The notes below the pieces were generated by a model. That model made no database searches. It had not been told where the DNA came from and worked only from the letters and a program-made list of their open reading frames with translations. Source: Fasciola hepatica (Eukaryota > Platyhelminthes > Trematoda > Plagiorchiida > Fasciolidae). Taken from it: a stretch of DNA of 64,000 nucleotides. Below are positions 12,361 to 23,868 of this stretch, piece by piece; within the stretch, counting starts at the first letter, position 1, and each line of letters starts with the position of its first letter. Location of the stretch: positions 4,402,001 through 4,466,000 of the forward strand of contig CANUEZ040000156.1 in NCBI GenBank assembly GCA_948099385.1, given 5' to 3'. The position numbers and the translations under genes were made by a program.

Positions 12361-13100
12361 CGGAGGCGTAGGGCCGAAGGCCCTTAACGGTCGTTCAGGT
12401 TGGAATGTACAAAAAACTGGTTCAGAAGAGTAGAAGATTAAGTTTTGCCCTTTCTAGGTCTTTCGGTAGTTCCCTACCCCAATTGCCATATATATGCTCG
12501 TATGCCGCATGCCAAATTTGTTTTGTACTCCGCGTCAAGCGGTTCTTCGCTCCTTTATCTTTTTACTCTACAAAGCTGAAGCTCGTCCCACACTTGAATA
12601 CTGTAGCTCCGTCTTTATTATCTATTTTTGACTGACTTGTAACGTATGTACGAATACCAGAATAAGAGCTCCGAAGACAACGCCTGATTAATAGGCTCAA
12701 ATCGACTGGAAATGGGGCATACGAGCCAAAACAAAACATGCGAAATTTTACAGTATGCTAATAAAATAGGAGCGAATTCTGATGCAAAAGCACGGTAAAA
12801 AATATATAACGCGGCCGTCTGCCTGATCAACATCCAATCTGCAGTCGGCTATCGACGACCGGATAGTTACTTCACTATCCCAGTTATGCTGGTATCACTT
12901 TGTTTTCGTTTCTCCAACCCTGCACCAGATGTTCCCACTCCCGTCGTCTTTCAACTTCAGTCTTGAACGCCGGCAGCCGATCATCCTTATAAGGTTTCTG
13001 TGTCCAGGTGTCGAACCTTCCTCGGGCTGCTAACTTGTGGCATACCGTCCCTCTCTTTCTTTGTACTCAACCTTTCTCTCTTCAAAAGCAGGATTAATAA
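12361..13100 (+). pseudogene. decayed LINE C-terminal region
   Basis: Reading across frames gives FTLYKAEARPTLEYCSSVFI near 12560-12625 (the 'xxRPxLEYCSxVW' motif after the RT of CR1/Jockey-like LINEs) and SLERRQPIILIRFLCPG further on. Stops are frequent. Clade not resolved. Confidence 0.5.
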
Positions 13101-13545
13101 ACTGGTTTTGATATGAACGTTCTCCCTCCTACACTCCTTTTGCGATGTGTTCTCCAGTCATGGGGTTTATCTCTTTTGCCATAATTCGTTTTGTGTAGTG
13201 AAATGACGGTAAGTAAGCTGTGAAGCGCCAGTCACGGGTTTTGTGATCTCTCTTTGCGCTCTAACAATCAAGAGTTCTGTATCAGGTGCACTGTTTGGAT
13301 ATATTGATGCCTTACTTAGTTCATCACTATCTCTCGGTCATGGTTGTCGATTTTATTTGACGGTGAAGTGAGTCTTTATGACTGCGGTTTATTTCCCTTT
13401 GAGCGCACCCTTGCACAAACCTAAGGCGAAAAACGGTTGTCATTTTACTTTTATTTTGCATCGTGTCTGATGGAATTTGTTGAAAATGTTTTTGGTATAA
13501 GAGTACCAAAATCCTCATCAACCTTATTTCTTGATTCTACTTTAG

Positions 13546-14567
13546 ATGACTGATTGTGGACTACCAAATAGCTGCCAAACAATTTGCCACGACTTAAGTC
13601 GTATTTACCATGGCTTATTTTTTTCTGGATGTTTGTGCCGACCAGTAATGATTCCGTGCTTGAAAACTTCCCTTCACTTGGACAACACTCCGCCTGTGTT
13701 TGTTATAAAATCCGACTTAAGTCCGTCGAATGAATATCTGACCGTACTGGGTGTACATTCTTCAATAAATTCTGTTCTCCCTTGTTCTTTCACTCACATC
13801 TTTCGAAGATTTTCTGGAGGAACTCAGTTTGTACTTGAGCTGGTCGATTTTCCGTCGTTGGAACCTGCTCCTATTCCTCTAGGTAAATTCCATTTTATGT
13901 GGTGTTTGAATGTTAAGCTTGTCGTTTGGTGTTTGGCTACTACCAGCAGCTCTGCGACAAAAAAGCCATTTACTGTTTTACTTGCTCTTGAGCCGCGTTT
14001 CAGATCCACGCACCTCGTAGTTCGTTGGTTTTCTTATGTCCATATCCTCAGTAATCCAGGAATTCAGACGAAAGCGTATGAACAAACTTGGCATCGTGTC
14101 TCCGAAGAGATATCCCTCTCCGCACTTATCGTGACCGATTTAGCTGACCAGGCACTGTATCAAACCGATATGCAATTGGACGTACAGTTAAATCTAACAT
14201 GTGGCGCTGAATCCTACCGGTTTGTGATTAATCCACCCATGGACCTAAGTTTTCCCGTTCTGATGACGCAATTGACAAAATCCCATCGGTTGGGTTCCGT
14301 GTCACCTCTCATGACTTCACTACTACGATCCATCTGTCCATGTCAGCAAACGTGGTATGCCCGTATGTCAGGGTGCTCGGCGCTGAGTGTGCTAGACACT
14401 TTGCACAATCTGTTCCAGTCAAAACTGGGCGCAGTTGAGGCCAAAACAACGCATTCCGGCCGTTCTGTTTGGTTTTGGATCTCCACGGGTCCTCTTGTCG
14501 GTATCGCAGTTCGTTTGCGGTTGAATGATGCAGATTGTGATTCTGTGGTTCTGGAAGCCCGGTGCAG
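13546..14567 (+). CDS. penultimate exon of an unidentified gene
   Basis: An open frame of 340 codons plus two bases. It starts right after a pyrimidine-rich acceptor (GATTCTACTTTAG) and ends at a strong GTGAGT donor. The first codon is ATG, but the acceptor before it suggests an internal exon and not necessarily the true start. The protein has no transposon motifs. It is moderately hydrophobic, with alternating beta-like strands, scattered Cys, and the hydrophobic-rich segment FHFMWCLNVKLVVWCL; I see no clear membrane helix. I do not recognise the family. The combination of splice signals, long open frame, normal codon use and a matching downstream exon makes this a real gene. Confidence 0.75.
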
Positions 14568-15020
14568 GTGAGTGTTAATATAGCTCTGACTATAGTTAAA
14601 GGGATGTGGCAGTTCCAATTTTCTGATCTCCGTGCTCAGAATAAAAACGAATTTTCTGATGGGTCTGGCTTGATGAGCAAAACTTCGAGCGCGAACTCAA
14701 AAAATAAGGACGAATTTACAACAATCATCTCCAGCCAACCACAGCCCATGTGCCACGGAATGTCATTGGTTTGTTTGCTAAGTCCGTTCTAGTACGACCA
14801 TAGGATAGGGGTCAAGTAGTCATTAAGTTCCATTCTCATTCTTGTCAGACAGTTGTGACACTAGGCATGTTTATCAAAGAACGAAAAGCTTCACTGTCGC
14901 CGAACTTGTTACCACGGGACATTATACTTTACTTTCTTTGCAAGTTTCAGAATTGCGGTCGCAGTTTCTCCTTGTCTGTGCTATGTTGTACGCCCACATC
15001 ATTGCACTCGTGCATCAGTA

Positions 15021-15021
<1 letters not shown>

Positions 15022-15053
<32 letters not shown>
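15022..15053. repeat. (TA)n microsatellite
   Basis: About 16 TA units directly beside the left end of the hammerhead-bearing inverted element. Confidence 0.95.
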
Positions 15054-15055
<2 letters not shown>

Positions 15056-15104
15056 GTGATTCATCATGCAGTATCAACGCTCAACTCACTAATGAAAACC
15101 ATAG

Positions 15105-15152
15105 GGGCATTGTACAGTTGTTTAATCCCTGTTAGGAATCATCAGCAGCGCA
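15105..15152 (-). ncRNA. degenerate hammerhead motif (left arm)
   Basis: Inverted counterpart of the right-arm ribozyme. It has CTGATGA, a TCCT-AACA-GGGA stem II and an ACA-AC-TGT stem III, but GAAA is changed to TAAA (core G12 lost), and stem I has a mismatch. Expected inactive. Confidence 0.55.
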
Positions 15153-15402
15153 GATCCACTGGGACTCGAACCCGAAATGCCCTCGTTGTATTTAGGCCCC
15201 TACAGCAAAGTCATGTGTCGCAAGAATCGATCGCTGTGCGGGAAACAAATTGTTACTATGCAAAGCTAGTGACGGAAGGGTGCTATATCATGTAGTGCAT
15301 GTGTTCAACATATCGCTGGGAGCCAGCCCGGATAGCCTGGTGGTTGCGTTCGACTTATTCGTTCACTCAGAGTTCAAGTCTCAGTGGGAGCTCGGTACAT
15401 GT

Positions 15403-15442
15403 ACACTGCTGATGATTCCTAACAAGGACGAAACAGTTGTAT
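15403..15442 (+). ncRNA. hammerhead ribozyme motif (right arm)
   Basis: Stem I strand CACTG, core CTGATGA (15409-15415), stem II TCCT-AACA-AGGA, core GAAA (15430-15433), stem III ACA-GT-TGT, then cleavage position A, then TAGTG closing stem I with five pairs (one G-U). The only core-adjacent defect is T instead of G at the first stem II pair (T-C mismatch). All invariant core bases are present. Confidence 0.7.
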
Positions 15443-15986
15443 AGTGCTTCCACGATTTTCAATGGTGAGTTGGGCGTTGATATTATATGATGAGTCACAT
15501 TATGCAAATCTAATATCCTATTACTAGATCACGAACGTTTTTTCACCAGAGTGGCATTATCAGTACACAGACGTAGTGCCACGCAGAACATAAACTGAAT
15601 AATGAATTTAATTTCGTATTTAAAACAAACGAAGAAAGTCTTTTTTCGATCGTGAACTTCACGGTCGGCGAATACAGTTACAATCAGACTAACGGGTATG
15701 TTGTTAGGATCCTTTTCTGGAACCATCCTTAAATTAATTCATTAATGAAGTCGTGTTTATCTAGTGTGTCGAAAACGAGCGAGATTCGGGGTTTATGGAT
15801 TGTAAATCCCTGCTTGAGAAAGGTTACATGTGGTAACCAAAACATCGGCTAATTAATATTTTTTCCACCAACAGCGCAGTTTTATTAAAATCTAAATTTT
15901 CCCTTTTTATGTGTATCGTTAAGTTTTACTTTGGTAAAATCGCATCATCCCCTTTTTAGTTTTCTATCCGGTAACTTCCATTATAG

Positions 15987-16464
15987 CCAGAAGGTACAGC
16001 TGAATCTTTTGCGACAAGCAATAAGCCGATGTACCGAGCATCTCAAGCTCCATACCCTCTCGATCGAGGATTGTCCAGATGACCAAAAATGTACGTATAA
16101 CGCAGAAACAGCTAGAACGACAAGCATTGACACCATAAGGGCAAAAGTATCATCAAGTTGGACCCGACTGCGCCCGTTGGCTGACACGCTGCTACTCGAG
16201 GTCGAATGTTTGACAAATTTAGTCTCCGGTTTAATTGAGCGTACAATGCATGGTCGAATAATCCCGATCGAGGAAGTTCTGGGGCTTCCTGACAGTTCCC
16301 GAGTAGACTTGGTTCAACGTGCATCCGATTGGTTCACCAAAGTATCCGCGGCACATCTAACCCCGGTAGAATCTACCGGGGCCAGTTCGGATTATCTACA
16401 TTGCATGCTCAAAACTGACACGGCATTCAGCCATTTCTGTTTTTGTGCTGATACCATCGGTTGA
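15987..16464 (+). CDS. last exon of the unidentified gene
   Basis: The acceptor is CTTCCATTATAG. The two bases AG left by the previous exon join C to give Ser, reading ARC-S-QKVQLNLLRQAIS in frame to a stop at 16462-16464. The product is about 158 residues, mostly predicted helical (LLRQAISRCTEHLKLH, TLLLEVECLTNLVSGLIE), so the protein seems to be beta-rich with a helical C-terminus. The intron of about 1.4 kb contains the hammerhead-bearing inverted element at 15053-15504. I cannot name a function. Confidence 0.75.
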
Positions 16465-16669
16465 AAGTGGAAATCACGAAACAATAACGCAATAGCCCAG
16501 ATTTGCATTTAATGAACAATGCGCATTTACTTCTTTTTTGTATTTCCCATCTTTCTGTTTTTTTATAGCGTGCTTTCTACGCCATATGAATGGGTTGACC
16601 AGAATCATTTAGCTAGTTTTGTACCTCGTGAATTTTTGATGGAAATATTTTTGAAGTGAAACACTAGCT

Positions 16670-16675
16670 AATAAA
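16670..16675 (+). promoter_or_regulatory. poly(A) signal AATAAA of the unidentified gene
   Basis: A canonical AATAAA about 205 bases after the stop at 16464, followed by a T-rich stretch (TTTGTTCTTTCTTTGG). It marks the probable 3' end of the plus-strand gene. Confidence 0.6.
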
Positions 16676-17014
16676 TTTGTTCTTTCTTTGGTTTCGTTTC
16701 GTCTTAATCAATTGCTAACCTTGCGGCGATTTCGGCTACTTCTATTCCTCTCTCCCGGTTGAACCTAACTAGAAGTTGACCAATTAAAAGTAGTAGAGGG
16801 GCAGTTTCAGCTTGAAAAACGGGTTGCTATTTTCGAGCTGCCGCTTTGTCAGCTCTGGGTCCTTGTAGCTGTTGTAATGTACCTCTTTCATTGCACCTAT
16901 GCAATAAAAAGTGGTATCAATACAAGGCGAATCACCCTGAAGGCAAAAATAGCTTGACGACAAGAACATCACTAGTAGAAACATAATATTATATTGTTTA
17001 CTATCTGAACCCAC

Positions 17015-17015
<1 letters not shown>

Positions 17016-17059
<44 letters not shown>
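17016..17059. repeat. (TA)n microsatellite
   Basis: About 21 TA units, again beside an inverted pair of tRNA-like repeats. Confidence 0.95.
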
Positions 17060-17063
<4 letters not shown>

Positions 17064-17094
17064 CATAGAATTTATCATTGTCACGGGGAGCCTG

Positions 17095-17350
17095 AATCTT
17101 ATATAATGGAAAACCCACTTGCATTTTAACACCCAAAAGTCAAACGCCGCGATCCAGAATCAAACCGGTGACATTCCGCCTACCGGGCAGATGCCCCATC
17201 ATTGAATATTCCTTTTCGTTAATCACACCAGACCGGATGGTAAAGCATCTGCCCGGTATGCGGGATTTCGCCGATTCGACTTTGGTTTGTGACGTTGGAA
17301 TTTTGGATGGGAAAAATGCAAGTGGATTTCCCACTATATATAATATAGAA
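17095..17350. repeat. inverted pair of tRNA-like SINE copies
   Basis: On the minus strand 17215-17150 reads GCATCTGCCCGGTAGGCGG and CACCGGTTTGATTCTGG; on the plus strand 17247-17290 reads GCATCTGCCCGGTATGCGG and GCCGATTCGACTTTGG. Both arms end with a CCACTTGCATTTT-type stretch. The arms are diverged (roughly three quarters identical by eye) and separated by about 30 bases. The copies look like the 3' half of a tRNA (anticodon arm to box B) with no clear box A. Confidence 0.6.
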
Positions 17351-17359
17351 AAGAACATG

Positions 17360-20300
17360 AATTTGTCTAACAAACGGCACTTCTCAGTTCTGAAATACAG
17401 CTGTTGAAAGGCTAACGGATTCTTGCTCCTAAGGTCTCTGGGTCTGTGCGAGGAAGCAGGCCACGAAACAAATGCAGTCAAGCTAACCGTCTGAGGAACC
17501 GAGCTGGAGCTCATCTAAGTCACGCGTGGAAATCTTCATCCCATTTTTGGCTCGGCCTGGTTCATTGCTTCTCAGCAGCAACCTAAGTCGAACATCGAAA
17601 CAATCATCAGAGTTGAAAATTAGAGGAAAACTATAAATAACAGTTTCATTTAGACTGTTAAGTTGTGCAGGTACAAGTGTCACGTAGTCATATCTTTCTG
17701 CATATGATCACTGATGGGATGGGTCTGGGTGGTCGTGTAACGCACTGTGGAAGCCAAATACGCCCTAAGTGACCAAGTGCATTGGCCCGGCACTAGCAAT
17801 CAGCTATCACCACCCATGATGGGGCAAACAGTGACAATGCTTGGTGGCACTAGTGATTATTTCTAATTGTTAATTATTCCCATGTCCGGCAGCATTTGTT
17901 GAATGGACAATGTTATGTGTTTACCTTTAGTCTTATGATAACGTTCGATTTATCATTTAAAAGCAGTCAGCTTGGCCGGAATATGCACTAGTAAAGATAC
18001 ACCGAAACTTTGAGAAACACATCGTGCAACCTAATGTTACTGACTTGTTTCCAGATATGATAAAGATATTGACGTAGGAGAAATGATATGGGGAACACAT
18101 GGTCGGTTAGGCACCATATATACACTGATTGTGGTGCTTTTGACTGCTACTGCTCAGCAGTATTGTTACTAGAAAATCAGGGCAATCAGCAGTGTAAAGT
18201 ACTTTATCAGGCTGTCAAATAGGGGTGGATGAAAATTATTTTAGTTTGTTCTGGTGGAATACATAGTATCTGCAGTTATTATGTGCATGATCATTTGCGC
18301 GTATAGTGTGTCCTCATAACTAAGCAGTTCTCCAATCGTTATGATAAAGTAGCATATCAGGTGACTATGGCGAGTCGTGGACCAGTCGGCGAAGTCTATT
18401 TAGATTTACTGTTCCCCCATGGCTTTGCCGGTTTTCTAGTGGAAGATTTTGTCGTTCTGCAAAGACCCATTAAAGTTATCACGATCCAGTGGTATCTCTC
18501 GCCCTATACTAATCAGTTTACTAACAGAGAAGCCTTTTGCTTCGCGTGATAAATATTTCAATAAAACTGCGGCTTGATTTGACATGGCGAAATTGAAGAA
18601 GTGGTAATCTGTTTCTGTTAAGAGCAAACAGTTCTAGTGAACCGCGTATTCGCCCAGATTTCTGAATGAAAACGTCACTTTTCTTTCTTAATTCGACCAT
18701 GTCGGCAACAGCACGGGATACAGAAGTACATGGAGTACGTTTGGTAATAGGGACACTGGTTGGGTTAAAATACGCTGTCGAACAAACCACCTTCTACACC
18801 CATTCATCTCAAATATATGCGTGGTAAAGACTAGTATTCTCGCCAATAGACCACCAACTCAGTCAGAAACCAAGCTGCTTCAGCAGTGAAATGACTGGGA
18901 GGGGCGACCGCAGATCAGGTATGAGACAACTGACCCACAGTTTGTAACCAGTTTTGATCATCCATGGTATTACAATCCTAATTAAAGTAACTAGGTAGTT
19001 CGTCAGCACCTATTCAAAAACTTGGAGCTGCACACGAAGAGACAACATAAGGTTCCCCTGTATGTTCGCCGTATCCCCCCCCCAGACAGTCGTACGAAAC
19101 TGCCGCATTACGTTGTAGTTGCCATGACATGCACTTGTTTATCGGCCTGTAATCGTAAGCTCCTCAATTGAATATAATACAGAATACCTCCATCCTCAAC
19201 AGATATGAAATGAGCATACGATATTGGTTGATTTATCACCGAAAGTGTCGTAGGAGTACGTCGGTAGCTTCACGCTATCACTCCGCGGTAAAATGAACCA
19301 TTTTTGAAACAGCAAATCTCGGCACCGGTCACCATCATCTCATGCGTGCGGTGCGACGCATTTTTTCGCCAGATGTCTGATTCTAGCTACTGCTCTGGTA
19401 ATCAGTAGCATGTATAGAAATCCGACCATTCCGTGAACCCACATATGTGTTTTCGCCCAACATGCACCCTTGTGAGTCAGTCACGTTATTCGTCGCCTAC
19501 ACGATGTACTTTTGTATCACCCTGAAAATTTCACACGGTTTGACTTTTGTTGAACCTCGTGCGTCACAGGTCATCTATTAATGACGGACGTCTGGTGCGT
19601 GTTTATTAATCATGTTTGTTTGTCCGGACTCAGTTCTATTCTGTGTGGTGACCGACCTGATATTAAACTGATTTCTCAGTGCCCACCATTCTAGCGTTAT
19701 GGTCTTCATTTTCGTGTATGTATGCATGCCCCATTGGGTCATTTTCTGAGTGCGAGACTTTGCGATCGGTTGAACAGGTTCCGAGAAAAAGTGGACTTCT
19801 GTGAGATTCTGGACCAGTTTCTCTTGTCGGTTCACGTGGTGTTTTCAACCACGATCCATTTTTGCTTGACCTGTATTGGTCACCTTTGTTGTACCGGGTT
19901 AAGTCTCGGTTCTTCATTTCTTGACCTACCGTGTTCGTTTCTTCCTGCATCTCGATCTTGCCATAACTAGAAGTAAGCTGTTTGTCATGTTTTGATTCTC
20001 ATAAAGAACACGTAAATTAACCGTTTTCACCGACTTGGGAATTCGAGTGCTTTCTCCACAAATCATCTTATCACTCAACAGTGGTTCATTTACAGTGCTA
20101 TTGTCGCTTGTGTTTACTAGCGTGGTGAAAGTTTCCTGTCCTGAAGGAGCATTTCTCCATCATCGCGAAAACAAACTATGTTCAACGGATCATGGTCATT
20201 TGACCTTGTTTTCAAAGTTTTGTCCCTTAAATGTCAACGACTTTCTTCTAGTGAGCCTATTATCAACCGCAAAATTGCTGAAGAACAGCCAGATGGTGCA

Positions 20301-21398
20301 GTTTTTTCCAAATGTGTTTGTACAGCTCTTGCTTTCTGCTAAGCAGAAATACAATCGATATTTGCACAAATGGGACCGTTCCCGGCGGAAGTATTTGTGC
20401 CTCCGTGATAAAAAACACTAGATGAATTCCGCTTTTGTGACTTTACAAATTACTCATATTCGACCGTTCATTCGATTTCGTCTGTTAAGCGTCCGTCAAA
20501 TTAATAATGTTAACCACAGTCATGCAATTCCAACTTCGCACAGAATATTACAGAGACAATTTAAACAACTCAAACAATATTCAATTGTGGAGAATTTTAG
20601 ATCTCCAACCTTTGTTTAGTATAAAGCCCATAACGGAGGAAATGTTTTTTCACTCGAATTTCAACAGTACCTGTAGTGCCAAACGAGAGGGTGACAACTG
20701 GTCATCTGACGCGTCGTTTTTCTGGCGTTCATTGAAATCGTAGTAATCTTTTAATCTAGCTAGTCATGTTTTTCGAACCTTTGCTGGTCATCTTTTTGTG
20801 CACCACAGTTAACTCCCCCGGCTGGTGTAAGTAATCAGCAGTACAAATAAAACCAGTTATATGCATAACGCATGTGTAGATGTATATGTATATAGTTTTA
20901 GTGTAGAGCGCGATTGGGCGGTGCTTGAACAAACGTTACGCGAATCCGCGCTCGAGCGTGACATCGTGGCACGATGAGGGCACATTGGATTTCTAATATC
21001 CTATTAGTCAAAATGAAACGGGAAAACAGCGGCGAAAGTAGAAACAGCACAGTTCATTGAACATCAGGGCAGTCGTAGCAGAAGCGGGCAAGATAAGGGA
21101 AGAGAGATAGGGAGAAGATACTCGATCACCCGGGAGTGGAACGGGGTACTTGGTGTGCGTAAACACGGCAGATTTGGAATAAAGCACAGGAGCCGCCGCG
21201 TAGCCATTTTATATGCAATATAATGTGTACATAGTCGTGCAAGTAGAGGGCTCGAAAAATGAAACTGGGTTTGGTCGTCTGGTCGGTAAACTGGATAGTA
21301 GAAAATCATATTGCGACTTAGGGTAAGGTGAAACGAGAGATCAGTCAATGCAAATGCACAAGTGAATACACGAATTCGTGCTTGTTCAGTGATGGGCC
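17360..21398. other. intergenic region between convergent genes
   Basis: No exon I can support. It includes a stretch at 18120-18250 related to the spacer and inner arms of the 29.6-30.9 kb inverted repeat. Short open frames at 20035-20743 have no splice or homology support. Confidence 0.5.
18120..18250 (+). repeat. third copy of the palindrome-core repeat
   Basis: TGACTGCTACTGCTCAGCAG and the following CAGGCTGTCAAATAGGGGTG with GGATGAAAATTATT line up with the segments that flank the spacer of the inverted repeat at 30050-30150 (and its inverted counterpart 30270-30375). Similarity is by eye, with many mismatches. Confidence 0.4.
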
Positions 21399-21744
21399 TC
21401 AGTCGGATGTAAGATGCCTTTCTGCGTCCGGCTGATCCCACCCGACGGTCACGGATTCAGCTCGCGAAAGATCCGCGGGTGTGTTGTCAGAAGGCGATTT
21501 GGACAAACTGCATGCATTGTCGGTACCCGTTACATCGGGGGATAGACTCACAGTGTTGCTCATTCCTCCGGCAGTGACCGGTGTCGGTGGTGATACGGTG
21601 GTCCAAGCAACGTGTGTGCGGTTGTGTGGAATGATGGTGGTTTGGTTGGATTCAGCCGGTGGCATTTGGGAACCGGACGGCTCCATATACCCAGTTCCGA
21701 TTAGAGAAGCACCCATACGTGGACGTGTTCCATACGTTGGTCGA
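21399..21744 (-). CDS. RasGAP exon 12: C-terminal tail and stop
   Basis: The terminal exon. The acceptor is ...GCACTGTAG and the first base T completes TG|T (Cys) from exon 11, in frame with RPTYGTRPRMGASLIG. The remaining residues are Ser/Thr/Pro-rich and end in a stop at 21399-21401. No family homology is visible here, but the phase and direction fit and the frame is open for 114 codons. I do not see a PDZ-binding C-terminus (it ends HLTSD). The 3' UTR is not defined; the only ATTAAA-like signal I noticed is about 640 bases downstream. Confidence 0.7.
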
Positions 21745-22902
21745 CTACAGTGCGGTGAAATTATACAGGTGTGTTAATGAGTATAATTCAGATGTGACAT
21801 ACATCAGCTAAAACAGAATACAGCGGTTCACAGGAAAGATGATGATTAAAAATATACCGGGTGACATAAGACAAATTGCGGTCCTACCGGCTCGAATTTA
21901 TCGCACCGAATTCATCCGTGATCGATCAATAGCAGCAGCTATAGTTTTGGATGTAGCCAAGACCAAGCAAAAAGAAGCCACTATTCTACGTTATCCGTTA
22001 AATGGATTGTACTGATTGTTTGCCTGAAATGTGACTTATTTGACATACGTAGTGAATAGTGAGCGTCAATGTTTAGAGTTATAACCTTTTTGACGCACTT
22101 CGGGAAGTGATAGTGCATGTATTTGTATGACTGAACACTGGTTTAACCATTCATCTGATTGGTCTTTGGATCAAAAAGTATCGCTTTACCAATTAGTAAC
22201 TTCGTATGATATTGATGATGATGCTGTAATGATAGGACAGAAATGAGGGCCTAAATCCGCAAAGACAAGTCAACCAGTAAAGATGATACGGACTGCACGA
22301 CAGGCTACGCTGCTCACTACCGGTCTTATCATGCATAGCTAGGCTGTATTTTGTAGTGACCAACTTGGGTTCTGGTGAGGTAGTTTTCGAATAAACTCGG
22401 TCATATAAGACCGGCGGGGGTCAAAGATACACCGCGAAAAACGGCTTACTCCGCTGCTTCGGGTTCGGGTCTTGTTGTCGACGGTCAATTACTCTTTCGG
22501 CAGCGTTCTTTCTTGCAGAAGAATTTTACTATTTGTACAGTAAATAAGGAGAGCCAAAATACTAGATATTGTAACAGGTAGTCCGTGCTACCGAACCAAG
22601 TGAAAAGTGTATCACGGGCCCATGGCAACAAGCTCCATAATCACATCATAGTAAACGAAGGCCATTAGATAGACGGTCGAGTGAGTCGAGGCACGTCTCG
22701 AGACTGTATGCAGGTTATCTTCAATAGTTGGCAATTGTTTCTGAGTAGAAATGGTCTCGTTAGGTCCACGTGAGTCCAAGTACATTACGGAACAAGAGCT
22801 AGTCAAATAACAAACGTCACACAAATGAAGCATTTGATCAAAACAGACTATTACTACCACCAGGACAATGGAGAAAATTGAGCTAGGAAATTCTCTGCTC
22901 AC

Positions 22903-23267
22903 CAGAATGTTCTGCTAAGCGAGTGCGTCGGATGTGAAGCTGCAACCGAGTAGTCAAGCGTCGTCGGGTCACTGGAGTCTATCGCCAACGGAACTGTGTC
23001 TCTGCGATGTGCGACGGTCACCCCTGGTTGGTCCGTAGTGGATACGCGAGGTATGGTGAACGTCTCAGAGTCATACGGTCGTCCCGGGGAGTTTACACGA
23101 GAACCGTAGGTGACCAACTGTGACTGTTTCATCAGTTCGTTGTGCCACGCCCGGAGAAGTTGAATCCGTTCCGCTTCGTTTGCCAGCAGACGAGCCTGTG
23201 CTTCCGCTAACCGTGCTTGAGATGCGTCGAGTTCATCTCGGATGCTTTCGGGGTCCAGTTGCACTGA
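22903..23267 (-). CDS. RasGAP exon 11: C-terminal coiled coil
   Basis: A 365-nt exon with donor GTGAGC (phase 2) and an acceptor that is either GAAG (start 23267, phase 0) or the TCAG four bases on. It encodes SVQLDPESIRDELDASQARL followed by Ala/Glu/Leu-rich heptads and LLRAWHNELMKQ. This corresponds to the C-terminal coiled coil of DAB2IP/SynGAP ('RLLxQEEQxxxLLxQYQxRL'), which drives oligomerisation in the mammalian proteins. A Thr/Ser/Pro-rich stretch ends the exon. The link to exon 10 rests on family order and compatible phase, not on seen homology across the join. Confidence 0.8.
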
Positions 23268-23629
23268 CTTCAAGTCCAATCAGAAAAGAGGGGAGGTTAA
23301 TCAAGACTGTTGGCTATGGAGACGATCAAAAGTCGAAATACTTGGAGCTCACTGGGGCATTCAAACTCGCCTGCAAACCCATTCGTTCGGACTGTGAATA
23401 GCATGTGAATCCCAGAAGATGAACGTCTTTTCGTCCGTCTGTCAAATATCTTAGTGGTGTGAACAGTTTTTAGTAAAGTTACGTTTTCGGGCAGTTTTTC
23501 ACGAGAGAACAAGCCGGAGATGTGATGATGAGTGCTTAGAGCAAAACAAATGTGAACAACGTAGTCCATAAATCTCAACCAATGATCCACCTCTCAGGAC
23601 AAATAAAATATTTACTGGATATAGCCATT

Positions 23630-23753
23630 TACAGCCGCGCCCGTGCCACATTAAAAACACCAGTCCTCGTCCGATCAATGAAGTTAAACAACATCAAATC
23701 AGGTTAATACTTGCGCGGATGACCAACTGGAACGGCCGGGTTCAGTAGCAGAC
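23630..23753 (+). repeat. 5S rRNA-like sequence (pseudogene or 5S-derived SINE head)
   Basis: About 120 bases follow the 5S rRNA from end to end: GTGCCACATTAAAAACACC (5S: CCATACCACnCTGAA), then CTCGTCCGATCAATGAAGTT, CAGGTTAATACTTGCGCGGA (CGGTTAGTACTTGGATGG), GACCAACTGGAACGGCCGGG (GACCGCCTGGGAACACCGGG) and a C-terminal-arm remnant GTAGC. The internal control region is partly kept (AAGTTAAACAAC for AAGTTAAGCAGC). Many substitutions make a working rRNA gene unlikely. It lies in the intron between RasGAP exons 10 and 11 and is followed within 25 bases by a 90-bp (TA)n array. Confidence 0.75.
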
Positions 23754-23774
23754 GATAATCCGTTGTTGTCCGGC

Positions 23775-23776
<2 letters not shown>

Positions 23777-23867
<91 letters not shown>
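23777..23867. repeat. (TA)n microsatellite, ~90 bp
   Basis: The longest uninterrupted TA array in the window, in a RasGAP intron, directly after the 5S-like sequence. Confidence 0.97.

Positions 23868-23868
<1 letters not shown>

Larger units (their letters stand above)
15053..15504. repeat. inverted pair of Sm-alpha-like SINEs
   Basis: The two ends are inverted copies of each other: AATGTGATTCATCATG at the left and its counterpart GCATAATGTGACTCATCAT read from the right. Each arm has a pol III-like head (box B-like GGGACTCGAACCC at 15160 on one strand, GATAGCCTGGTGG and GAGTTCAAGTCTC at 15335-15382 in the right arm) and a hammerhead ribozyme motif. The layout of pol III promoter followed by hammerhead is that of the schistosome Sm-alpha family. 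Confidence 0.7.

Noticed and set aside
14855..15295. Open frames with repeated Tyr-Ile residues (also at 23704, 37204, 44810, 61268).
   Set aside because: They are translations of (TA)n microsatellites.
20035..20743. Overlapping plus-strand open frames in the intergenic region.
   Set aside because: No homology, no splice signals in consistent phase, no start context.
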